This document shows positions 7,720 through 15,064 of a DNA stretch of 24,609 bases, one piece after another; the first letter of the stretch is position 1, and each line of letters starts with the position of its first letter. The DNA is from Cycloclasticus sp. (GTDB lineage: Bacteria; Pseudomonadota; Gammaproteobacteria; Methylococcales; Cycloclasticaceae): assembly GCA_012960055.1 (NCBI GenBank), contig DUCA01000120.1:1-24609 (forward strand), given 5' to 3'. The notes under the pieces are model-generated. The model was not told the origin of the DNA. It worked only from the letters and a program-made list of their open reading frames with translations, and ran no database searches. Position numbers and translations under genes: made by a program.

Positions 7720-8259
7720 TCAATTAGCGCTCGTATTATTTCGTGCATTCAGCGCTGATAATTGACGCTGGCCTATCCAATCTAGTGTCATTTTTTCTGC
7801 TAACGGAATAGCCGCTGTTACCGCGTCACTTAAGCCCAGTTTCATATCATCAATATCTTCAGGTTCACAACCCAGTATATTTATGATTTTGGGTAAATCA
7901 GCGACGTGATCTACAAAGTGCAATGCCCGCATTGGCGTTGCATAATGAGTATCTGCAAAATAATCACGAAGTTCTTGCGCTGTTAAGGCGGACAAGTCTG
8001 GCAGGATGGGTTCAAGTAACGCAAGCCGACCTGGCACACCTCCATTTTTATACGCATCTAGAATTAATAGGCCATCGTAGCCTAGCATCAACTCCTGGAT
8101 TAGCGTCATGCCACCAATACCTGTTTCCATTAATTTAATATTATCCGGAATATCAGTCCGCGCCATTAAACGATGGGCTAATTCAACCCCGAAGCCATCG
8201 TCGCCTTGTAGTACGTTGCCGACACCAACGATTAAAAACTTATTTCTCGCTTCAACCAT
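7720..8259 (-). CDS. [NiFe]-hydrogenase maturation protease (peptidase M52, HupD/HybD-like)
   Basis: A 179-residue M52 endopeptidase that, after nickel insertion, cuts the C-terminal tail from the large subunit. The N-terminal motif VGVGNVLQGDDGFGVELA (11-28), a central Asp (LLILDA, Asp68) and a His (RALHFVDH, His114) correspond to the nickel-sensing Glu/Asp-Asp-His triad of HybD, with Asp21 in place of the usual Glu. Length is normal. It begins 9 bases after the Rieske-like gene, so the two are coupled. Its substrate is presumably the large subunit in this operon, which still carries a tail. Confidence 0.9.
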   Translation of the reverse strand: MVEARNKFLIVGVGNVLQGDDGFGVELAHRLMARTDIPDNIKLMETGIGGMTLIQELMLGYDGLLILDAYKNGGVPGRLALLEPILPDLSALTAQELRDYFADTHYATPMRALHFVDHVADLPKIINILGCEPEDIDDMKLGLSDAVTAAIPLAEKMTLDWIGQRQLSALNARNNTSAN

Positions 8260-8268
8260 TTAGATTTA

Positions 8269-9009
8269 TCACATAACAGGTAGGTCAGGTACAAAGTCCA
8301 TATCCAAACCAATCATAACGCGATCTTTATCGTTCTCGGAAACCTCTACTGGATAGCAATTAATGTTACCGCTTGCGGCTATTCTAGTGCCCTGTCGCAC
8401 ATCATAATAACAACCAGTGTGATTGGGGCACGTTAAGGTGTATTTACTGATTGTGGCACCGTCAAAAGAAGTCCCGTCCTGTTCGCAAGACCCTGCTAAT
8501 GCGAAGTATTCGTCTCCTACACGGCACAGTAGAATCATGTGGCCATCAATATCCATGAGTTTTGTTGACCCTGGCGCTAAGGTTCCATGTGTTTCAAGCA
8601 TCGGTATCCAACGCGGGTATTTAGGGGGCGGAACCGGGGCTTTCTTCATCGCTGCTAGCGCTTGTATTGGGATGAGAGGAAAACCATTTTTATCAAACTT
8701 CTGTTCATTGTCTACTTCAGGCGGCAGCAAATCATAGAGTTCCATTAAGGTATGAATTGGCTGATCTTCAATGACCTGTTCTAACACGCCTTCTTTAAAC
8801 AAACTCACCAGCCTACCTAAAGCTTCACGATGTATTGCATCGATACCTTCGAGCAGCGTAAAAACCTTATCTTTAACGTCTGGTAGTGGTAATTGTTCTA
8901 ACTCTTCAATTTGCTGATTGACTTGATCCAGCAGTTTATCCCAACCTGCTGTTGTCATATAACCAATGCGCTGTTGGCTACTGCCTTGCTGATGGCTTTG
9001 ATCATCCAC
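8269..9009 (-). CDS. HhyE-like two-domain protein with a degenerate Rieske domain
   Basis: A 246-residue soluble protein. Residues about 15-100 form a helical domain (AGWDKLLDQVNQQIEELEQL, HREALGRLVSLFKEG, HTLMELYDLLPPE) like the NifU-annotated N-terminus of proteins found in group 1h-type hydrogenase operons. Residues about 135-246 form a Rieske-like domain (HMILLCRVGDEYFALAGSC; TCPNHTGCYYDVRQG). A Rieske centre needs CxH and CxxH. Here the second pair is intact (Cys194, His197) but the first is Cys175-Glu-Gln, with the His missing; an extra Cys200 is nearby. In mycobacteria the corresponding protein is needed for electron transfer from the hydrogenase. I assign the same role with caution. 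Confidence 0.75.
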   Translation of the reverse strand: MDDQSHQQGSSQQRIGYMTTAGWDKLLDQVNQQIEELEQLPLPDVKDKVFTLLEGIDAIHREALGRLVSLFKEGVLEQVIEDQPIHTLMELYDLLPPEVDNEQKFDKNGFPLIPIQALAAMKKAPVPPPKYPRWIPMLETHGTLAPGSTKLMDIDGHMILLCRVGDEYFALAGSCEQDGTSFDGATISKYTLTCPNHTGCYYDVRQGTRIAASGNINCYPVEVSENDKDRVMIGLDMDFVPDLPVM

Positions 9010-9046
9010 GATAATACCTCAACTGTAGTGGAAAATTAGTATTTAT

Positions 9047-9433
9047 TTAATGCAATGCACAAGCATCACCGCACTGAGAATGATCGTCTCCATCGCAACA
9101 ACCAGCAGCACATTCACCGTGTGATGCTTTTTGTAAATCTGCAAAACTATCAGCAAATAACCGACCACCCTCTTTCTTGCCTTTAGGTGTGAATTTGTAC
9201 GATGAACTACTGCCTTTCACTAATCTTAAATACCCTGTCTTACATAATTCAATCAAGGCCTCTTCTATTGCTTCGGGTTGGCAATTTAAGAACGTATTAA
9301 GAATAGGTGGACTGTATTCATCGCCAAAACTTTCTCCTTGATACCAATAACAAATTTGTAATACTTCTTCACGGTTAATAAGGCGGTCAAGCTCGGTTGT
9401 CTGCGCCGTTGTTTGTTCTACTGTCGTACTCAT
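9047..9433 (-). CDS. Hydrogenase-operon protein: winged-helix-like domain plus Cys/His metal-binding tail
   Basis: A 128-residue protein. Residues about 18-95 look like a winged-helix fold (NREEVLQICYWYQGE, EEALIELCKTGYLRLVKG, YKFTPKGKKEGGRLF). The last 23 residues are very rich in Cys and His (Cys108, 112, 113, 121, 125; His118, His128), a likely Ni, Zn or Fe-S site. I know no experimentally assigned function. Position between the M52-like gene and the Rieske-like gene suggests a maturation or metal-delivery factor rather than a transcription regulator, although DNA binding is possible. Confidence 0.6.
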   Translation of the reverse strand: MSTTVEQTTAQTTELDRLINREEVLQICYWYQGESFGDEYSPPILNTFLNCQPEAIEEALIELCKTGYLRLVKGSSSSYKFTPKGKKEGGRLFADSFADLQKASHGECAAGCCDGDDHSQCGDACALH

Positions 9434-9453
9434 CAGTTTGGCTCCCGTCGCAT

Positions 9454-10116
9454 TTAATGGGTTTCACTACTGCGTTTACTATCACTCATAAACTGATTAT
9501 GGCACACATTTGACAGTTCATTAAGGTTGTCGATAGTTAATGATTCCAGCGTCATCGCTTTACTGCCGTGTTGTACCGCTTGTTGGACTGACTCGAATAG
9601 TTGTTGCACCAAAACCTCCATATCTTCGCTTAGCGGATTATCGCCAATAATATTCATTTCACCACGTTGTCGATTTATCTCCATTTCGGACATCACCAAA
9701 TCGCCAAACGCCGTATCGCTTAATTGCGCCTCAACGGTAATCACCTCTTTGGGCCAAATACCAAAGTGCTCGCCAATGACCAATAGATTATCCATACTTA
9801 TAACACCGGTTACCGCTTCAAAAACACGGTCTTGCACGGACAAGACATCCAACTCTCCGCCCAGCCAGCGACGACATGTGACGGTACCTTGCGGTAAACC
9901 ACGGTCAACTGCTGTTACAAGAATGAAACGATCATATTCAATTTTTTCAGCCTGAAATTCTTGTACGATTGCGATTGGACCCCAGTTCATTTCCTTGGTT
10001 ACTAAATCAACATCCAGCCATGTCGCTGCATCAATGTTTTCCTTCAGTGTAGGCCCAATGGGATACCCACGAACAAACTGATAATAGCCAACCAAACCAA
10101 TTCCAACTTTGGTCAT
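9454..10116 (-). CDS. Divergent M52-like (hydrogenase maturation protease fold) protein
   Basis: A 220-residue protein whose core resembles hydrogenase proteases: YDRFILVTAVDRGLPQGTV (about 61-79) matches the YDxxIxVDAxxxGxxPGxV strand, and LLVIGEHFGIWPKEVITVEA (about 111-130) matches the LLxxAExxGxxPxxVxxxG helix-strand unit. The catalytic N-terminal GxGNxLxxDEGxG motif is replaced by GIGLVGYYQFVRGYPIGP, so nickel sensing and proteolysis may be lost. The 60-residue C-terminus is extra. It lies directly after the large-subunit gene. It may be a chaperone holding the large-subunit tail, while the canonical protease three genes on does the cutting. I am moderately sure of the fold and unsure of the role. 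Confidence 0.55.
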   Translation of the reverse strand: MTKVGIGLVGYYQFVRGYPIGPTLKENIDAATWLDVDLVTKEMNWGPIAIVQEFQAEKIEYDRFILVTAVDRGLPQGTVTCRRWLGGELDVLSVQDRVFEAVTGVISMDNLLVIGEHFGIWPKEVITVEAQLSDTAFGDLVMSEMEINRQRGEMNIIGDNPLSEDMEVLVQQLFESVQQAVQHGSKAMTLESLTIDNLNELSNVCHNQFMSDSKRSSETH

Positions 10117-10150
10117 TTTACTTTCACACCACTATGCAATCAGTGATTTG

Positions 10151-12028
10151 CTATGCTATACCACAGGCGCAGGTAGTGACTTCGCGCGTAATCACTCTAT
10201 CTGTTCCCTCGACCATTACGTGCGTGGTACACGGCATACACGGATCGAAACTACGTAGTGCACGCAATATATCAATGCCTTTGAAATCGGTCTCATCTTT
10301 AAAATTTGTTTCAATAATAGGCGTATTCAACACGGCCTGTTCGTACGCTCCAGACTCTCCCCACGGGGTTCTAGGGCATGCATTAACCGTCGATGGTGTC
10401 GAAATTTGATAATTTGCTAAAACACCGTTTTCAATAACGCACCAATGTGCTAAATAGCCTCGCCCTGCTCCCCAAAATCCCACTCCTTTAAACTGGCCTT
10501 TTTGAGGAATCTCAAAGGGTGTTGCTACTTTCGTTTCACCTCGTTTCACCATATCATTGGCACGTACCCAGTTCTCCATTGTCACCATCATATTAAAGGC
10601 GACCGCGTAAGCACGTGCGCGATTTCTTTCGAACGCATTCCAAATTTTTGGTATTTTCCATTCCAGCTTCATTTCAGGTAGCTCATCGGCTGAAACATTA
10701 AGTATCAAACTTTTCCCGGTTGACTTGATGTAGTCGCTTTCAGGTATTTTTTGTGCCATTGCTGTTATATAAACACGCGCATACGCACCCGCTTCAAACG
10801 TATGTCGATCCCAAGTTGGTGTTGTTGACCAGCTATAACGCTCTTTCCAATCTTGTACGCCCGGCCTTGGAATCGTCGTTTTATTCCAAGGGTGGTTTGG
10901 GCTCAGCGGATTACCAAGCGAATCTGTTTTAAAGGGATACTCTTCCCATTGTTCGTAGTACGAATGCTCGACGAACTCTTCCGTACCAACGTTTAGGTCT
11001 GTTAGTCGTGTTGTTACCAGCTCACCATTAACGATCGCACCTGGTGTTGACCAACGTTTCTCGCCCCACATATTACAATTTTCATAACTAGCATCATAAA
11101 AATCTTCATGATCCCATTGCCCGAAGTCAACTATATTGACCGGTAATTCACCAACATGCATGTATTCAGGATTGGCCTCATACATGAAATCATAAATATC
11201 ATCCCAAATACCAACGGTCTTTTTAGAGTAGTCGAAATACACTTTAAGTTTTAAGTAGAATTCAATCAGCGTCGTTGTCGTAACCGTTGTTGTTACCCCG
11301 CCTGGTATGACTGTTTCTGGATGCGGGTACTTGCCACCGAGTAACGTATACGCTTCTCGAGCAACTCGGGTTAGCTCCAGCGCTTCCAAATAGAGTTTGC
11401 CTGTTAACGGATTCAAATCCGTCATGATCTCGCCAATCGTTTCATAGCCATGCATATTGGAGAATTTAGTCTTAGCGCTTTTAGCCATTTCCCATATTTC
11501 AGGATTCGTTTCGCGAATCAGAATTTCAGAAAAATCGGGGCCCGCTAAAATAAACAAATGCAGTGGATTATCATATAAATATTCACAACTCAGCATTAGA
11601 TTACGGATAACAATACCTAGAGGCGGTGGTTTTATGCCTAGCGCCATCTCTATTGATAAGGCCGCTGCAGTTGCATGCACACCACCGCAGACACCACAAG
11701 CACGAGAGCTAATAAACGCAGCATCTCGAGGGTCACGACCCCGTAAAATGATCTCATAACCACGGAACAAGGTTGCCATCGAAGCCGTATCAACCACTTT
11801 TCGTTCTTTTAAATTGACTGTGCTATGGAACGCGAGAGCCCCAGCAACGCGAGTAACCGGATCAAAATCTATATCATTGAGCTGTCCATTCTTACGCGCT
11901 ATGTCGGCAAGAACCTCATTACGTTCCTCTACCGTTTGAGTGGCATATGAATACGGATTTACAACACCTGGTTTTAAGGTGGCATTACCATGCTCATCAA
12001 ATTCAATTGGTAAGTTTTCAAAACACAT
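10151..12028 (-). CDS. [NiFe]-hydrogenase large (catalytic) subunit, group 1h/HhyL-like
   Basis: A 625-residue catalytic subunit carrying the Ni-Fe(CN)2CO site. The L1 motif RACGVCGGVH (109-118, Cys111 and Cys114) and L2 motif DPCMPCTTH (595-603, Cys597 and Cys600) supply the four Ni ligands. After His603 a 22-residue tail, containing an odd CAC, is left for the protease. The start is set by a strong GAGGAG before the ATG. The long sequence, the accompanying Rieske-like protein and the lack of a Tat signal on its partner point to the cytosol-facing group 1h (actinobacterial, high-affinity) neighbourhood. Subgroup assignment needs a tree. Unusually, five membrane-protein genes separate it from its small subunit. 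Confidence 0.95.
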   Translation of the reverse strand: MCFENLPIEFDEHGNATLKPGVVNPYSYATQTVEERNEVLADIARKNGQLNDIDFDPVTRVAGALAFHSTVNLKERKVVDTASMATLFRGYEIILRGRDPRDAAFISSRACGVCGGVHATAAALSIEMALGIKPPPLGIVIRNLMLSCEYLYDNPLHLFILAGPDFSEILIRETNPEIWEMAKSAKTKFSNMHGYETIGEIMTDLNPLTGKLYLEALELTRVAREAYTLLGGKYPHPETVIPGGVTTTVTTTTLIEFYLKLKVYFDYSKKTVGIWDDIYDFMYEANPEYMHVGELPVNIVDFGQWDHEDFYDASYENCNMWGEKRWSTPGAIVNGELVTTRLTDLNVGTEEFVEHSYYEQWEEYPFKTDSLGNPLSPNHPWNKTTIPRPGVQDWKERYSWSTTPTWDRHTFEAGAYARVYITAMAQKIPESDYIKSTGKSLILNVSADELPEMKLEWKIPKIWNAFERNRARAYAVAFNMMVTMENWVRANDMVKRGETKVATPFEIPQKGQFKGVGFWGAGRGYLAHWCVIENGVLANYQISTPSTVNACPRTPWGESGAYEQAVLNTPIIETNFKDETDFKGIDILRALRSFDPCMPCTTHVMVEGTDRVITREVTTCACGIA

Positions 12029-12071
12029 TTAGTAGTCTCCTCTACGAATATTGATGTTAATACTACGTTAA

Positions 12072-12347
12072 TTAATCTCTACTTGTAGCAACTTTTACAA
12101 TTGCAGCCAGGTTTCCATTGACACTTAATAAGCCTGTTAACAAAACAGATAAGCCACCATTTATGGTTTCTACGTGTTCACCTAATGGTGCTGTGTTTTC
12201 TTTAATTGCAACCAGTCCGCCAGCGAGTTTTGAAAGATTTTGAATCGCACCATACAAGGCAATGATAATTGCGATTAAATAACCCACGACAACTAACACT
12301 ACCGCAGTAGTGACTATTAACGATATGACTAAAAGTAACTGTGTCAT
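12072..12347 (-). CDS. Hydrogenase-operon small membrane protein 5 (paralogue)
   Basis: A 91-residue protein with a long N-terminal hydrophobic segment (about 3-36) and a short helical domain (GGLVAIKENTAPLGEH, then ETINGGLSVLLTGLLSV and LAAIVKVA). The domain repeats the pattern AI-xx-NT-x6-TI-x4-GL-x6-L-xx-I seen in the other four small proteins of this operon, so the five are diverged duplicates. It overlaps the preceding gene by 4 bases and precedes the large-subunit gene by 43. I recognise no named family. A membrane anchor or stalk for the hydrogenase is inferred. Confidence 0.8.
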   Translation of the reverse strand: MTQLLLVISLIVTTAVVLVVVGYLIAIIIALYGAIQNLSKLAGGLVAIKENTAPLGEHVETINGGLSVLLTGLLSVNGNLAAIVKVATSRD

Positions 12348-12697
12348 GATGTCACCCCATCGGTTGCTCTGGCCGATAATACAGCAGCGATAGTAGCACT
12401 ATGCTCATCCAGTTTTTTACTGGTCTCGACCATACCCGTTGCCACTTCAATGGTATCGTTCAATGCAACTATCGAGCTTGTGTTTTCTGCTATGGCAACA
12501 CCTGCGGTTAACATTTCTGCAAAATAACGTTTAATATTTAATGCCCCTCTCAAGGTGCGTTGCAGAAGATAAATCGCCAACGGTACTATCGCCACAACCA
12601 CGACAACTAAGACTGTTTGCCAGATTAAATACACGCTCTCAGGAAGCGTTCTGATAGATGGGTCAATAACTCCAATATAATTAAGTAAGTATTCCAT
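12344..12697 (-). CDS. Hydrogenase-operon small membrane protein 4 (paralogue)
   Basis: A 117-residue protein. A transmembrane segment at about 24-46 (VYLIWQTVLVVVVVAIVPLA) is followed by a helical domain with VAIAENTSSIVALNDTIE and KKLDEHSATIAAVLSA. This is the same AxxNT-xxIxxLxxTI pattern as in its neighbours. The N-terminal 20 residues precede the membrane helix and are not a signal peptide. Stop/start overlaps with both neighbours imply tight translational coupling and perhaps fixed stoichiometry. Confidence 0.8.
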   Translation of the reverse strand: MEYLLNYIGVIDPSIRTLPESVYLIWQTVLVVVVVAIVPLAIYLLQRTLRGALNIKRYFAEMLTAGVAIAENTSSIVALNDTIEVATGMVETSKKLDEHSATIAAVLSARATDGVTS

Positions 12698-12990
12698 TAT
12701 TGGTACCTCTTCTGTGCAACGGCCGCGTTAATGGTACCGACTAAGCGCTCATCAACCGCCTCAAGGCCGCCCGCGATACTGCTTAATGTCTCATTGACTC
12801 TAACGACTTGTGGTGTTAAATGTCCCGTTTCAACCTCGATAGCACGCAGTCCGAATCTTAGTTTTGCTAAATAACTGGTAGGGGTACCACCTATCGACCT
12901 GAGTACATTGCTTATTTTTATTAATGCATAAGCCAACACAAGGAAGAAAACGATAACTAACGCAGCTGTCAGTACGGTCATAAGTAACAT
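12697..12990 (-). CDS. Hydrogenase-operon small membrane protein 3 (paralogue)
   Basis: A 97-residue protein with a transmembrane segment at about 3-25 (VLTAALVIVFFLVLAYALI). A helical domain follows (KLRFGLRAIEVETGHL, VNETLSSIAGGLEAVDERL, GTINAAV) that repeats the shared pattern, with ET in the place of NT. Its stop overlaps the next start by one base. Function unknown; see the other four paralogues. Confidence 0.8.
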   Translation of the reverse strand: MLLMTVLTAALVIVFFLVLAYALIKISNVLRSIGGTPTSYLAKLRFGLRAIEVETGHLTPQVVRVNETLSSIAGGLEAVDERLVGTINAAVAQKRYQ

Positions 12991-13001
12991 AATTTATCTC
13001 C

Positions 13002-13343
13002 TCAATGCTCCAACATGCAGTTTGGACAACCAGGGCAACCATTTGCATGCGTCTCAATTGCAGTTGCGCCGTCATGAATATTTAAGGCCGTTGATAGTAT
13101 CTGGTCGGCGCCTTCATTAATTCTGTATAGAATTGGGATATGTACTGTGTTATTCGCCACGCGTTGACCTGTATCCCATATTTTAGAGGCCACACCATCG
13201 ATGATAACGGCCTCACGATGAATCAGCCACAATAATAAGCTAACCACGAGGCTAACCACGAGTCCTATTATCAAAGCAGTTGTCCAGACAAATGAAGCAG
13301 CGCCATCTGGATCCGTTGGTAACATTGCTAATATGCTATCCAT
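13002..13343 (-). CDS. Hydrogenase-operon small membrane protein 2 with a CxxCxxC tail (paralogue)
   Basis: A 113-residue protein with a transmembrane segment at about 18-42 (FVWTTALIIGLVVSLVVSL) and a helical domain (RVANNTVHIPILYRINEGAD, HDGATAIETHAN). Unlike its paralogues it ends in GCPGCPNCMLEH (Cys103, Cys106, Cys109, His113), a compact set of possible metal or Fe-S ligands. If the five proteins form a membrane stalk, this subunit is the best candidate for a redox or metal site in it. No family name recognised. Confidence 0.8.
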   Translation of the reverse strand: MDSILAMLPTDPDGAASFVWTTALIIGLVVSLVVSLLLWLIHREAVIIDGVASKIWDTGQRVANNTVHIPILYRINEGADQILSTALNIHDGATAIETHANGCPGCPNCMLEH

Positions 13344-13369
13344 AATTATCCCTTAATAAATTAACATCT

Positions 13370-13669
13370 TTATGCCGCGTCACTTTTATCGCCTTTTGTT
13401 AACGCGGCTACAATCATCCCTGCATTTTCCTCAATTGCTTTAGCGCCTCCAAGCAAACCACCTGCTACTTGGTTAGTGGTATCCAACTCCCAAATTGGCT
13501 TAGTATTGCTCTCTATATCTTCAACCACTTCAAGCGCCACGCTGGCAAGAGTTGCGATACGATGAGCACACCAAATAACACCAATTAATAGTGCAGCGGC
13601 TGCAATAACCAACACCACCGCAATGGCTAACCAAACAAAGAAGTAAAAGTAAATATCTTCAGTACTCAT
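13370..13669 (-). CDS. Hydrogenase-operon small membrane protein 1 (paralogue)
   Basis: A 99-residue protein with a strongly hydrophobic N-terminal segment at about 8-34 and a helical domain (VEDIESNTKPIWELDTTNQV, then GGLLGGAKAIEENAG and MIVAALTKG). It carries the NT/TxQ/GGL pattern shared by the five. Its ATG overlaps the small-subunit stop (ATGA), so it is made coupled to the hydrogenase small subunit. It is the first of the run, consistent with direct contact to that subunit. Function inferred only. Confidence 0.8.
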   Translation of the reverse strand: MSTEDIYFYFFVWLAIAVVLVIAAAALLIGVIWCAHRIATLASVALEVVEDIESNTKPIWELDTTNQVAGGLLGGAKAIEENAGMIVAALTKGDKSDAA

Positions 13670-14940
13670 CCGTCTACCCTCGCTGTTTCTTGTACCCGTT
13701 CATCAGAGCGTTTTTCGGCCTCTAACATCGCTGAATGACCGCTGGCCTGTAGTTTCCTTTGTTGCGCGCTACCACTTGGGTGGAAAGGCGTACCGCTGCT
13801 TTGAATTTTCTTATAGAAATAATGAATGGCTTTCATTGCCAAGTTAGGAGCATCAACATGGCCCCAACCGCTGGGAATATGTTCGGTTTTAAGCCAACGA
13901 TTCGTCATATTGCCCTTGCGTTGACTAATCTGACGCAATGGGCGAATAAAGCTACCGACCATACGACTTGCAGTGCCCGATATAAACTTGCCAGGCGGGG
14001 CTTTATAAAATGGCGCAAAAGCATCTGGGAAGCCCGGCATCGTACAGCCTATACAAATACCCCCAACGTTCATACAACCACCGTTATGGCCAATCGAACC
14101 TCGTCTAGCGATATTACACTGCACGACAGGACCCCAACAGCCTAATTCTACCAAGCATTCTTTCTGTCCATATTCGTCAGCGAAAGTGCCTTCTTCATAA
14201 AACCCTGCTCGTGGGCAACCACGGTGTACAGTTTCGTCAAACATCCAAGCAGGACGACCTAATTCATCAAATTCTGGTAATGGGCCTACGCCTGCTAGAA
14301 ACATCAATACTGCCGTGATGGTTTCGGTAATATTGTCGCCGATAGGGGCGCAACCCGGTATATTGATTACGGGCAACCCAAGTGCGCTACGGAAATTTTT
14401 TCCTAAAAAGTCCATCACGCCCATCGCGTGAGTAACATTACCAATAGCTGCCGGCACGCCACCCCAACTTGCACAAGTGCCAACGCCAATTACTGCCGCA
14501 GCATTAGGCGCGAGGTCACGTAACATATCTGCCGTAGGATAAGGGCGCCAGCCTCCGCCTTCTAACTTCTCCATGCCCATCGCTGAGAAATAACCGCCTG
14601 TGTCTTTTGCGATTTGTTCGTCGGCGACTGAACCTTCATAAAGCACGACATAGGTAGCGCCTAACTCGCCCCTAGCGGCTTTGTAATAAGGTTCCATAAA
14701 TCGATGTCCCGCTTCAACAGCTAGAACAGGGTGATGCAAGATGACTTTGGGTAAACCGGGGATTTGCTGGTGTATTAATTGTTCAACACTGGGGTTTTTA
14801 GCGCCTACAGCTGCAATGGAGCAACCGTCACAACTCATCCCCGCGAGCCAAAAAGCATGGACTTCTTTAATCGGCCCACTTTCATTAGCAAATACTGGCG
14901 TATGATCGTTGGTTAAAGGTGTTGTTGCTTTCATATCCAT
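13666..14940 (-). CDS. [NiFe]-hydrogenase small (Fe-S) subunit, no Tat signal, group 1h/HhyS-like
   Basis: A 424-residue electron-transfer subunit. Proximal cluster ligands are Cys37, Cys40 (SCDGCS), Cys156 (GTCASWGG) and Cys197 (GCAP). Distal ligands are His239, Cys242, Cys262 and Cys268. Medial ligands are Cys275, Cys296 and Cys299, plus Cys289 where [3Fe-4S] enzymes have Pro; this predicts a fourth ligand and a [4Fe-4S] medial cluster. The N-terminus has no twin-arginine signal and no transmembrane helix, so the enzyme should face the cytosol. The last 80 residues are hydrophilic and variable. Group 1h enzymes usually have Asp in the proximal CDGD; here it is CDGC. An AGAGGA ribosome-binding site precedes the ATG at 14940. 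Confidence 0.95.
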   Translation of the reverse strand: MDMKATTPLTNDHTPVFANESGPIKEVHAFWLAGMSCDGCSIAAVGAKNPSVEQLIHQQIPGLPKVILHHPVLAVEAGHRFMEPYYKAARGELGATYVVLYEGSVADEQIAKDTGGYFSAMGMEKLEGGGWRPYPTADMLRDLAPNAAAVIGVGTCASWGGVPAAIGNVTHAMGVMDFLGKNFRSALGLPVINIPGCAPIGDNITETITAVLMFLAGVGPLPEFDELGRPAWMFDETVHRGCPRAGFYEEGTFADEYGQKECLVELGCWGPVVQCNIARRGSIGHNGGCMNVGGICIGCTMPGFPDAFAPFYKAPPGKFISGTASRMVGSFIRPLRQISQRKGNMTNRWLKTEHIPSGWGHVDAPNLAMKAIHYFYKKIQSSGTPFHPSGSAQQRKLQASGHSAMLEAEKRSDERVQETARVDG

Positions 14941-15017
14941 TTATAAGTCCTCTTTTAGTGCTCGCACACCAACATAAAACCAAAACTTTTCAATAAACAA
15001 AATATTGTTTGATATTG

Positions 15018-15048
15018 ATGATATTCCTTACCCTAAGGATAACGTCAA
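15018..15048 (-). promoter_or_regulatory. MerR-type promoter and operator of the hydrogenase operon
   Basis: On the minus strand a TTGACG -35 (15043-15048) and a TATCAT -10 (15018-15023) are separated by exactly 19 bases. The spacer contains the dyad TCCTTA-GGG-TAAGGA (15025-15039). An over-long 19-bp spacer holding a dyad is the hallmark of promoters activated by MerR-family proteins through DNA untwisting. A MerR-family gene ends 17 bases upstream of the -35. The start codon of the small subunit is about 75 bases downstream. The same dyad recurs before hypF. Confidence 0.8.
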
Positions 15049-15064
15049 GAAAATATTAAAAAAA

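Noticed and set aside
10134..10409. Plus-strand 91-codon frame inside the large-subunit gene
   Set aside because: Antisense shadow of a certain gene (L2 motif region); no start signal or family match.
13666..14940. Assignment of the hydrogenase to the membrane-bound Hya/Hox type (group 1d) or Isp type (group 1e)
   Set aside because: The small subunit has no Tat signal or C-terminal anchor, and no cytochrome b or Isp genes are present.
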